The position numbers and the translations under genes are program-made. The notes under the pieces are model-generated. The model was not told the DNA's origin. It made no database searches and saw only the letters and a list, made by a program, of their open reading frames with translations. Shown piece after piece: positions 34,179-41,325 of a DNA stretch of 64,000 bases. The stretch is from Pedobacter frigidisoli (lineage in GTDB: Bacteria > Bacteroidota > Bacteroidia > Sphingobacteriales > Sphingobacteriaceae), in NCBI RefSeq assembly GCF_004331675.1, contig NZ_SJSN01000008.1, positions 124,001 to 188,000 of the forward strand, given 5' to 3'. Each line of letters opens with the position of its first letter. Position 1 is the first letter of the stretch.

Positions 34179-34751
34179 TTATAAGCCTACCAGGTTTTCT
34201 AGCGCTCTATACAACTTCTCCGTTGGCAAGCCCATTACGTTGGTATAAGAACCCTCAATGCGCTGAACAACAGTATTCCCCCACCAATCTTGTACGCCGT
34301 AGCTTCCTGCTTTATCAAAGGGATGATAATTATCGATGTAGAAATTAATTTCCTGTTCTGTCACTATTCTGCAGTAAACTACAGTGCTATCAAAAAAAGA
34401 TTCAATTTTATTGCCTTTAACTATGGTCACGCCTGTAAAAACCTCATGTTTTTGTCCTGAAAGTTTACGTAGCATTTCTTGAGCATGTGCCTTATCGTTT
34501 GGCTTGCCTAAAATTTCTCCATTTAAGGCAACAATTGTATCAGCGGTTATAATAATTTCATTTTTATCAGCAGAAAATGCCTTTGCCTTTTTTTCGGAAA
34601 TATAAACGGCGATTGCTGCAGGTGACAATTCTTCTGGGTAACTTTCATCTACATCTTTAAGTTCGACTTTAAAATTTAAGCCCATTAAAGTAAGAAGTTC
34701 TTGCCTGCGTGGAGACTTGGATGCAAGTATGATAGGTAAATGTTTTAGCAT
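34179..34751 (-). CDS. maf: Maf family nucleotide pyrophosphatase
   Basis: The 190-residue protein has the Maf hallmarks: LASKSPRRQELL at the N-terminus (nucleotide-binding), the catalytic ITADTIVALNGEILGKP and the GSYGVQDWWG and VMGLPTEKLY blocks near the end. Maf proteins hydrolyse non-canonical or modified nucleoside triphosphates (such as dTTP/UTP or methylated bases) and can delay septation. The active-site Asp is in TADT. It is followed upstream by a Spy-like gene; the intergenic hairpin at 34780-34799 separates them. Confidence 0.95.
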   Translation of the reverse strand: MLKHLPIILASKSPRRQELLTLMGLNFKVELKDVDESYPEELSPAAIAVYISEKKAKAFSADKNEIIITADTIVALNGEILGKPNDKAHAQEMLRKLSGQKHEVFTGVTIVKGNKIESFFDSTVVYCRIVTEQEINFYIDNYHPFDKAGSYGVQDWWGNTVVQRIEGSYTNVMGLPTEKLYRALENLVGL

Positions 34752-34779
34752 GGTAAATTAGAAAGTGCTAAAATAACAA

Positions 34780-34799
34780 AAGCGGCCGATAAGCCGCTT
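34780..34799 (-). terminator. Hairpin terminator after Spy-like gene
   Basis: AAGCGGC, loop TTATCG, GCCGCTT followed on the minus strand by TTTGTTATTTT. It lies 25 bases past the Spy-like stop and is probably a rho-independent terminator. Confidence 0.7.
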
Positions 34800-34824
34800 C
34801 TATTGAATTATTTTTGGTTCAAAA

Positions 34825-35229
34825 TTAGTTATTTGCACCACCACCTTGACGCTCCTGCATACGTTTCTGCATTTCAGCACGTTGCTCATCTTGCCAAGTT
34901 TTGTACAATTTTTTCTGATCTTCAGTTAAAACAGCGTTTACCTTAGTGTCATTATCAGTACGCATTTTCATCATTTTCTCTCTCATTGCATCTCTGTCGC
35001 CACCTTGAGCTTCTTCACGCATTTTCTTCATCGCATCTGCTTGTTCAGTAAAAACTACAGTCAATTTGGTTTTTTGATCATCGCTTAACTTTAATTTTTC
35101 ATCTAGTTGTTTTACCCTGTCCTCAGGTTTCATCATCATACCGCCTCTACCTTGACCGCCACCTTGCTGCGCATTTGCAAAAGTTACTACCGCGAATAAC
35201 AGTGCACAAATCATCATTAATTTTTTCAT
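34825..35229 (-). CDS. Spy/CpxP-like periplasmic LTXXQ-type protein
   Basis: The 134-residue protein has a signal peptide ending TFANAQ. The mature protein is helical, highly charged and Met-rich, with two LTxxQ-like motifs (KLSDDQKTKLT and VLTEDQKKLYK) and glycine-rich ends (QGGGQGRGG, QGGGANN). This is the pattern of Spy/CpxP periplasmic chaperones, which respond to envelope stress and bind metal or unfolded proteins. Met and Lys/Glu content is high throughout. It is a single-gene unit bounded by a terminator. Confidence 0.85.
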   Translation of the reverse strand: MKKLMMICALLFAVVTFANAQQGGGQGRGGMMMKPEDRVKQLDEKLKLSDDQKTKLTVVFTEQADAMKKMREEAQGGDRDAMREKMMKMRTDNDTKVNAVLTEDQKKLYKTWQDEQRAEMQKRMQERQGGGANN

Positions 35230-35346
35230 GTTGTTGTTTTTTGTTTTGAATTTAGACCTATTGGAGTGCAGCTACATCCAGAAGTTTAATTGCCAAATTG
35301 TAACTTCGCTGTTGCGAAAATTTAATCTGGCTTATATACACAGAAA

Positions 35347-35874
35347 TTACTTACCAGAATCGGCAGCGTTAGAGTTTTCATCGTGCCATTTACCTTGTAT
35401 TTTCATCACTTTCTCCATGATATCCCTAACAGCAGTTTTACCGCCATTGTAAGGAGAAATAAATTTAGAAATGGTTTTTATTTCTTCAACGGCATCTGCT
35501 GGGCAAGTTGGAAGCCCAACCAATTTCATCACCTTTAAATCGGGAATATCGTCGCCCATATAGAGTACCTCTTCTGCGGTAATGTTTTTATCTAAAAGAT
35601 ATTGATTAAAAATAGAAACCTTATCGCCTGTACCTAAAAATACATCTGTAACACCAAGATTAAAGAAACGTTTGCCCATTGCTATCCCATCTCCACCAGA
35701 AATGATGCAAACATTATAGCCTCGTTTTACAGCCAATTGCATGGCATAACCATCCTTAATATTAAAAGTGCGCAACGATTGTCCATTATCAGTAACCTGA
35801 ACAGATCCATCTGTTAGCACACCATCCACATCAAAAATGAAAGTGGTTATATCTTTAAGATTTTGGAGAAACAT
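35347..35874 (-). CDS. kdsC: KdsC-like HAD phosphatase (3-deoxy-D-manno-octulosonate 8-phosphate phosphatase)
   Basis: The 175-residue protein is a short-cap HAD phosphatase with FIFDVDGVLTDGSV (nucleophile Asp), CIISGGDG (motif II Ser region), and YMGDDIPDLKVMKLVGLPTCP (motif IV aspartates, KdsC-like GDDxxD). KdsC dephosphorylates KDO 8-phosphate in LPS core synthesis. The size and the VFLGTGDKV segment fit KdsC. In Bacteroidota this gene commonly sits near the DUF2520 and Maf genes, as here. Confidence 0.9.
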   Translation of the reverse strand: MFLQNLKDITTFIFDVDGVLTDGSVQVTDNGQSLRTFNIKDGYAMQLAVKRGYNVCIISGGDGIAMGKRFFNLGVTDVFLGTGDKVSIFNQYLLDKNITAEEVLYMGDDIPDLKVMKLVGLPTCPADAVEEIKTISKFISPYNGGKTAVRDIMEKVMKIQGKWHDENSNAADSGK

Positions 35875-35915
35875 ACCTAGTTTGGGGTTGAGGGTTTGGA
35901 GTTTGGTTTAGCCGA

Positions 35916-35946
35916 CTAACGACTCAAGACTCTGAACTCAAGACTA
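35916..35946. repeat. GACTAACGACTC-type short repeat
   Basis: GACTAACGACTCAAGACTCT (35916-35935) and AACTCAAGACTAATCC follow. It touches the iscX stop. See the family described for 36229-36253. Confidence 0.6.
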
Positions 35947-36189
35947 ATCCTGATTATCTCTCCACTCATAACACCAAGCAGTTTGAATTTGCTCTAAATG
36001 TCCCTCGCTACTTTCTTCGCGAGTACCCTTAAAGTTTGGCAACTCTAAAACCCATTCTAAAAGTTCGGTAAAACGGATACGGTAAATTTTTGTTTCATTA
36101 AAATCATCACCAAACTTTTCATATAAAGACATTGCAATATCTTCATAATCGTTCCAGTAAAAGGGTAAAGCAAATTTATCGTTATTCAT
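35944..36189 (-). CDS. iscX: Fe-S cluster assembly protein IscX
   Basis: The 81-residue protein matches IscX (YfhJ): FYWNDYEDIAMSLYEKF, TKIYRIRFTELLEWVLEL, PNFKGTREESSEGHLEQIQTAW. The DE-rich helical fold binds IscS and frataxin-type regulators and tunes cluster assembly. It lies 66 bases downstream of a 2Fe-2S ferredoxin gene. An HscA-type chaperone is encoded at 58904, so pieces of the ISC pathway are spread over the region. IscS, IscU and HscB are not seen here. Confidence 0.9.
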   Translation of the reverse strand: MNNDKFALPFYWNDYEDIAMSLYEKFGDDFNETKIYRIRFTELLEWVLELPNFKGTREESSEGHLEQIQTAWCYEWRDNQD

Positions 36190-36228
36190 GTATTGTTATT
36201 TTTGGTTAACAGTTGTAATTGGTTAATT

Positions 36229-36253
36229 GACTAAAGACTCCGAACTCCCTACT
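36229..36253. repeat. GACTAAAGACTCCGAACTCC repeat
   Basis: GACTAAAGACTCCGAACTCC (36229-36248) is the exact reverse complement of bases inside the copy at 53191-53221. It sits between fdx and iscX. Confidence 0.7.
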
Positions 36254-36255
36254 AA

Positions 36256-36588
36256 TTAGTGTCCCATGAAGCCAGATTGATCTGGAATGGTCACTTCTAT
36301 ATCGCCGTTAATTACCACGCATTGGCATCCTAAGCGGGAAGTTATTTTAGGTCGCACTGCCCTATCTATAAAATCTTCTTCCTTATCAGAAATTTCCTCG
36401 ATATTATCCATGCCTTTAGTTACGTAAACATGGCATGTGCTACAACCGCAAACGCCGCCACAGTTGTGTTGAAGGTCTATTCCATTATCCAGACAAACAT
36501 CCAAAACAGATTCTCCAGCAGCTATTGGTAATTCTATAGCTTCGTGATCTGCTTCCTCGAAATTTATTTTCAGTTTAAAAATACTCAT
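36256..36588 (-). CDS. fdx: 2Fe-2S ferredoxin of ISC type
   Basis: I set the start at the ATG at 36588 (MSIFKLKINFEEADHE; 110 residues); an earlier start adds an unlike hydrophobic stub. The 2Fe-2S ligands are in HNCGGVCGCSTCHVYV (Cys-x5-Cys-x2-Cys), with the fourth in RLGCQCVVI. The length and the DKEEDFIDRA block match adrenodoxin/Isc-type ferredoxins, which reduce sulfur during cluster assembly. It is upstream of iscX, supporting the ISC role. Confidence 0.93.
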   Translation of the reverse strand: MSIFKLKINFEEADHEAIELPIAAGESVLDVCLDNGIDLQHNCGGVCGCSTCHVYVTKGMDNIEEISDKEEDFIDRAVRPKITSRLGCQCVVINGDIEVTIPDQSGFMGH

Positions 36589-36629
36589 AATTTGTGTTGC
36601 AAAAGTAATAAGCAAAAGCCGTAGTTACG

Positions 36630-37394
36630 CTATTTCAGCGTTAATTTTATGCTATCGCTTAATGTTTGATAAATGTTTTGCAATTCAGGCATGTTATTCA
36701 ACAGACCTAAATGCTTATTTAAAGTGGTTTCATCGTTCCGAATTGCTGGACCAGTCTGCACATTTTCAGGCAGATTGCTCATTACCTTATCTGCAGTTTC
36801 AGCTATTAATGGTCTGATGATATTAAAATCCAAATCGTTTTCTACAAGAATCTGGTTTGCCAAAGCATATAAATGATTGGGGAAATTACAGGCAAAAACT
36901 GCAGCCAAATGTAATACTTTACGTTTATCGCCACCCAATTCATAAACCTGATTGCTTAATTTGGTCGCTAAATTTCTTAAAACTTCCAATTGTTTTTCAT
37001 CTTCAGCCTCAATGCAAATTGGTAAGTGATCAAATGAAACAGCCTTAGCTTTAGAGAAAGTTTGCAGAGGATAAAATACTCCAGCGTTTTTTACGTGAGC
37101 AGAAATCACCTTAATATCGGTTGTGCCTGAAGTATGAACAACTAACCCTTTTACATTTTTCAATGCCGAGGCTAAGCTTTCAATCGCATCATCCTTAACA
37201 GCGATAATATACAAATCTGCATTTTGATCAACTTTCGATACATCATCAATCGCTTGTGCTTCAATAGCATCGGCAAGTAAATTGGCATTTATTAAATTAC
37301 GACTATAAACCTGCATTACATTTTCACTTTTGGCTTTTAATGCCTTAGCTAAATGTGTAGCAACGTTTCCCGAACCTAATAAAACGATATCCAT
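36630..37394 (-). CDS. Rossmann-fold DUF2520 protein
   Basis: The 254-residue protein has an NAD(P)-binding N-terminus (IVLLGSGNVATHLAKALK with GxGxxA) like NADP oxidoreductases and 6-phosphogluconate dehydrogenases, plus VVHTSGTTDI. A C-terminal all-helical DUF2520 domain carries CNFPNHLYALANQI and GPAIRNDETTLNKHL. The family lacks an assigned reaction to my knowledge. It lies two bases after the ccmF stop and upstream of the ferredoxin gene, so it is likely co-transcribed with the cytochrome maturation genes. Confidence 0.9.
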   Translation of the reverse strand: MDIVLLGSGNVATHLAKALKAKSENVMQVYSRNLINANLLADAIEAQAIDDVSKVDQNADLYIIAVKDDAIESLASALKNVKGLVVHTSGTTDIKVISAHVKNAGVFYPLQTFSKAKAVSFDHLPICIEAEDEKQLEVLRNLATKLSNQVYELGGDKRKVLHLAAVFACNFPNHLYALANQILVENDLDFNIIRPLIAETADKVMSNLPENVQTGPAIRNDETTLNKHLGLLNNMPELQNIYQTLSDSIKLTLK

Positions 37395-37396
37395 TG

Positions 37397-39862
37397 TTAA
37401 GCTACTTTCGCCTCTTTTCTTCTTCTAAAAATCGAGATTAAGAAACCTATCACCATCACAATCGTACCCGCCCAATATAAGTTGATGAATGGAAATTCGA
37501 TCGCCTTGAAAACTACCCAATCTTTAGCTTGTTGCGGTTTCTCAAAAATTTGAAGCTCCACTTTTTTCTCATCAGGTAAAACTCTCGAGAAACGGAATTT
37601 CAAATCCAGCTCATCTAACTTACGGGCAAAATCGAAAGTGTTATTTCCTTTGATTAAAAAGATAGGCTCTGTATTATAAATTTTTCCAGCAGCGTTAATT
37701 TCTATAGGTAAACCTACAGCGTAATCTCCTTGACCAAGCGCTAAATCTTTAGCAACCGGTTTATTGTTCAATGCCTTTACTGTTACAATTCCGCTTGATG
37801 TATGGATCGTATCTCCTACTGCAACTTTAACAATTCTTGGTGCTTTGTAGTTTTCATCATCAGAATGACCTTCATGATCATCATGTGATTCTTGCTTTAT
37901 TGCGGCACTTGTAATGTGAGTGTACACATCATAAGTTAAATAATGTTTAGTATCTGGAGAGGCAATTAAGCCCATTTTCTCATTATCCTGAACGTGTGGA
38001 TGCAAGTTAAAATCTTCTTTTACCTTACCCTCTTTATCAACAACCTTAAAATTAAGTGTATAAATAGTATTTGGCGCTTCAGTGGTATCGGCTACATAAG
38101 TTACGGTGTACTTGCCCATTATTTTAGGTTCGTTTTTGTATAACATGATGTTTTCACCAGGCTTTTCAGTTTTTTCAAAATCCTTAACGGGAATAAAATT
38201 ATTCGCATTAATAGATATTGGCTTGTTAGTAGCTGCTGAAATTAATGCACCCAAAAGCAAGAAAGCAAAACCAATGTGTGCAACAGCCGAACCAGCCAAC
38301 TTTGCTTTACCACCGAAAGCCTGATATAAAACTGCAGCATTGGAAAGCACGGCAAACAAACAACTAAATGTAATTAAAATATACATGGTGTTGGTGTAAA
38401 TACCAGTAACATATACTAAACCTGCTGTTAAAACAATAGCAAATAAGATTGCCGAAACTAGGCTGCTGTAAAATTTCCTTGGATCAGTTCTTTTGTATTT
38501 TAAGTATTGAGAGAAACCAGAAATCAACGTAATCAAAACTGCAAATGGTGCCTGCCACTGATTGTAATACTTAACGGCATCAATTGGTGGCGAAAATTTC
38601 GTACCAAAAGCTTTGTTAAATACCGGAACAGAAGTTGAAAAAATGACTTGAATACAAGCAATGGTAACGACTAAAGCACCAATAAACATCCAAAATTCGC
38701 GTGAATAAGTTTCCTCATCTTTAGTTGTAATCGGTAATTCTTTCCATCTTTTAACAATTAAGAAGATGGCTAAAATGGCAAATACGACGTTGTACAATAT
38801 CAAGTGACCAAACATTCCCATATCGGTGAATGAGTGAACGGATGTATCGCCTAAAATTCCGCTTCTAGTTAAAAATGATGCATAAAGTACCAATAAGAAA
38901 CTTAAGAAAACCAATGCGATTGCAGTAAAATAAGCATGACCAGTATTTTTATAAGCAATCATAACGTGGACAGCGCCTATTAAGGTTAACCAGGGAATTA
39001 GCGATGCATTTTCTACAGGGTCCCATGCCCAGAAACCACCAAAATTTAGTGCCTCATAAGCCCAAAACGAACCCATAATAATTCCGGTTCCTAAAACCAT
39101 AACCGCAAAAAGCGTCCAAGGCATTGCAGGTTTAATCCATTCTTTATATCGTTTTTGCCAAAGGGCAGCAATGCCATAAGCAAAAGGAACAACCATACTG
39201 GCGAACCCTAAAAACAATGTTGGCGGGTGAATAACCATCCAATAGTTTTGCAATAATGGATTTAAGCCTCTTCCATCGGTAATAAATTTTAAATAGTGAG
39301 AGAAATTTTCTGGGTTAGCAAAAACCACGGGCGCCATCGATTTTAAATCAAGAGAATCTCTTAATAAAATGAATGGTGAACTACCAATTCTTTCGCCGAA
39401 AATTTCTACACCTAATAACATCGATGTTAAAAACACTTGCGAAAATGCCACAACTGTCATCACCGGGCGCTCCCAAGTTTTGGCTTTCCAAATTAAAAGC
39501 GCACCTAAAAAAGATTGCCAAAATGCCCAAAGCCAGAAACTACCCTCTTGTCCCTCCCAAAAAGCAGAAACAATATAATAAACAGGTAATTCTTTTGAGG
39601 AGTGCCAATAAACGTAACTATATTCGTTATAATGACCAAGAATTAAATAAAATAAGGTAATACCGATACCAAAAATACTGGCCCAATTCACCAGAAATCC
39701 AATTCGACCGAGGTTTCTCCAAGTTTTATCTTCTAAATTTTCTTTGCGACTGGCAAAAAAATATGCAATAGTTGAAAGTAACGATGCACTAAACGCCAAC
39801 ACAATAAAAAACTGTCCGATTTTACCCGGTAACAGGTTTTCGCCTACAAATTGAATATCCAT
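37397..39862 (-). CDS. ccmF: Cytochrome c maturation protein CcmF
   Basis: CcmF/CcmH ligates haem to apocytochrome c. The 821-residue polytopic protein has about 15 hydrophobic segments and the WWD haem-handling motif GGFWAWDPVENASLIPWL (about residues 275-292). It also has FAYGIAALWQKRYKEW, a conserved HPP region (WMVIHPPTLFLG) and LYASFLTRSGILGDTSVHSF. A large periplasmic loop is present near residues 545-780, with a short His/Asp-rich part (HDDHEGHSDDE), and a final membrane helix. It starts five bases after ccmE. CcmH is not in the window. Confidence 0.95.
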   Translation of the reverse strand: MDIQFVGENLLPGKIGQFFIVLAFSASLLSTIAYFFASRKENLEDKTWRNLGRIGFLVNWASIFGIGITLFYLILGHYNEYSYVYWHSSKELPVYYIVSAFWEGQEGSFWLWAFWQSFLGALLIWKAKTWERPVMTVVAFSQVFLTSMLLGVEIFGERIGSSPFILLRDSLDLKSMAPVVFANPENFSHYLKFITDGRGLNPLLQNYWMVIHPPTLFLGFASMVVPFAYGIAALWQKRYKEWIKPAMPWTLFAVMVLGTGIIMGSFWAYEALNFGGFWAWDPVENASLIPWLTLIGAVHVMIAYKNTGHAYFTAIALVFLSFLLVLYASFLTRSGILGDTSVHSFTDMGMFGHLILYNVVFAILAIFLIVKRWKELPITTKDEETYSREFWMFIGALVVTIACIQVIFSTSVPVFNKAFGTKFSPPIDAVKYYNQWQAPFAVLITLISGFSQYLKYKRTDPRKFYSSLVSAILFAIVLTAGLVYVTGIYTNTMYILITFSCLFAVLSNAAVLYQAFGGKAKLAGSAVAHIGFAFLLLGALISAATNKPISINANNFIPVKDFEKTEKPGENIMLYKNEPKIMGKYTVTYVADTTEAPNTIYTLNFKVVDKEGKVKEDFNLHPHVQDNEKMGLIASPDTKHYLTYDVYTHITSAAIKQESHDDHEGHSDDENYKAPRIVKVAVGDTIHTSSGIVTVKALNNKPVAKDLALGQGDYAVGLPIEINAAGKIYNTEPIFLIKGNNTFDFARKLDELDLKFRFSRVLPDEKKVELQIFEKPQQAKDWVVFKAIEFPFINLYWAGTIVMVIGFLISIFRRRKEAKVA

Positions 39863-39866
39863 TAAA

Positions 39867-40301
39867 TTAATTATATTTTTTCTCGCCGTACTTACCTACT
39901 TCATCAACTTTACCATCTTTATTAATTTCGACAAGGTTATCGTTGTATTTAGATGGGCATTTCATTAAAATTTTCGAGGCATAGAATTTATCCTTATCCA
40001 TTTTTCCGATAAGAACCAGCTTTTCCGATTTTTCGAAATCTTGAGGTTTAGTTCCGCTGTAAACTACTTCACGAACTTCGCCCTTTTCATCTTTCATGTG
40101 GAAAGAGAAATGATTGGCATCCTTAACGGCATCATAATAAGTACCTTGAGATTTATCCCAATAACCCATTACGTGTTCTTCTTTTTGAGAAGCGGTAGCC
40201 TCTTTGAAATTAGAATAAGTATCGGTATTTGCATTTAAGCTAAATAAGATTCCTACGCAAATCGCAATGGTGATGAGCCCAATAATTGCACTTTTTTTCA
40301 T
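39867..40301 (-). CDS. ccmE: Haem chaperone CcmE, CxxxY variant
   Basis: CcmE carries haem to CcmF. I set the start at the ATG at 40301 (MKKSAIIGLITIAICVGILF; 144 residues), giving an N-terminal membrane anchor. The periplasmic domain has the OB-like CcmE pattern (VVYSGTKPQDFEKSEKLVLIG, FYASKILMKCPSKY). In most bacteria the haem-binding motif is HxxxY; here it is CPSKY, a CxxxY motif. CxxxY CcmE proteins are known from archaea and some bacteria such as Desulfovibrio. The gene is in an operon with ccmF and ends with a TAA five bases before it. Confidence 0.92.
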   Translation of the reverse strand: MKKSAIIGLITIAICVGILFSLNANTDTYSNFKEATASQKEEHVMGYWDKSQGTYYDAVKDANHFSFHMKDEKGEVREVVYSGTKPQDFEKSEKLVLIGKMDKDKFYASKILMKCPSKYNDNLVEINKDGKVDEVGKYGEKKYN

Positions 40302-40643
40302 TTTATATGTTGTTGTAAAAGCTGGCAACAAAGATAGAAAAATCGACTTAGCGAACGCCTATTAACATTTTTCTTGTCTTTATATTGACAATTAGCTGAT
40401 GATTAGGAGGGAAAACAAAAGACTTTTATAAATTAATTTTGGGCGTTTTAAAAAAAATCTATCAAAGCTGTATTCCCGATTCTAGATATCGGGAGATGTC
40501 ACTTCTATCGTTAACGCAGTCACAGCATTAAAAACTAAATGTTCAACATAAAAATATCAAAATTCAACCTTAAATTATTATGTTTGAAACATCAGATAAT
40601 CATTCCTCATTTACATCCCAAGTAAAACATAAATTAGATTAAT
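40302..40643. other. Divergent intergenic region between ccmE and lipoprotein gene
   Basis: This 342-base gap holds promoters for both sides. TATCTTTG (40336-40329, minus) lies just upstream of ccmE, and TATGTTTG (40579-40586, plus) lies upstream of the lipoprotein gene. A small hairpin CCCGAT-N7-ATCGGG lies at 40475-40493. I saw no ORF or RNA gene. Confidence 0.45.
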
Positions 40644-41324
40644 ATGAACCTTAAGCAGTTCTACAAGCTTTTATTATTGATAGTTTTAATACCCATTTTA
40701 AGCTCTTGTTTTGAGGTTATTGAGGAAATTACCATGCGAAACGATGGCACTGGCGATGTGGTACTTACTATAAATTTGAGTCAGAGCAAAACCAAAGTTG
40801 CATCAGTAATGCTTTTAGATAGTGTGCAAGGTTACAAAGTGCCCAGTAAGCAGAAAATTCAGCAAGAGTTGAACGAAGCAGTTGCTTATCTCAAAAAATC
40901 ACCAGGAATTACAAACGTAAAAAGCACCAGCGATTTCAATAATTACATTGCCACAATTGGTTTCACTTTTAAAGATGTCTCCAATATCAATAACATCACC
41001 AAAAACATTTTAGCCCAGCAAAAAATAAAGGCGACCAATACTTCATCTTACAGTTATAATAAGGCTACAAAAACCTTTAGCAGAAAATACCAAGCGACCA
41101 ATACAACAAAAACAGAATTCAATAAATTAAAAAGCAAGGATAAGGCTGTTTTTAATGGCGCAACTTACACCAGCGTTTATCGGTTCGAATCTCCTGTAAC
41201 AAGTACCACCAATCCGGCATCAAACCTATCAAAATCGAAAAAAGCCGTGATGTTTAAAAGCAGCATTATGGATTTAATAAACGGGAAAATTAACGTTTCC
41301 AATCAAATACAACTATCTAAATAA
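40644..41324 (+). CDS. Lipoprotein of unknown function
   Basis: The 226-residue protein has a lipoprotein signal peptide (LLLLIVLIPILSSC, lipobox LSSC). The mature domain begins FEVIEEITMRNDGTGDVVL, a beta-rich pattern similar to Bacteroidota lipoproteins of unknown function. A basic, Ser/Thr/Asn-rich region follows (about 140-200). It ends one base before the start of the next gene, which is also exported. The three-gene group 40644-44974 may form one envelope complex; that is inference. Confidence 0.82.
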   Translation: MNLKQFYKLLLLIVLIPILSSCFEVIEEITMRNDGTGDVVLTINLSQSKTKVASVMLLDSVQGYKVPSKQKIQQELNEAVAYLKKSPGITNVKSTSDFNNYIATIGFTFKDVSNINNITKNILAQQKIKATNTSSYSYNKATKTFSRKYQATNTTKTEFNKLKSKDKAVFNGATYTSVYRFESPVTSTTNPASNLSKSKKAVMFKSSIMDLINGKINVSNQIQLSK

Positions 41325-41325
41325 C

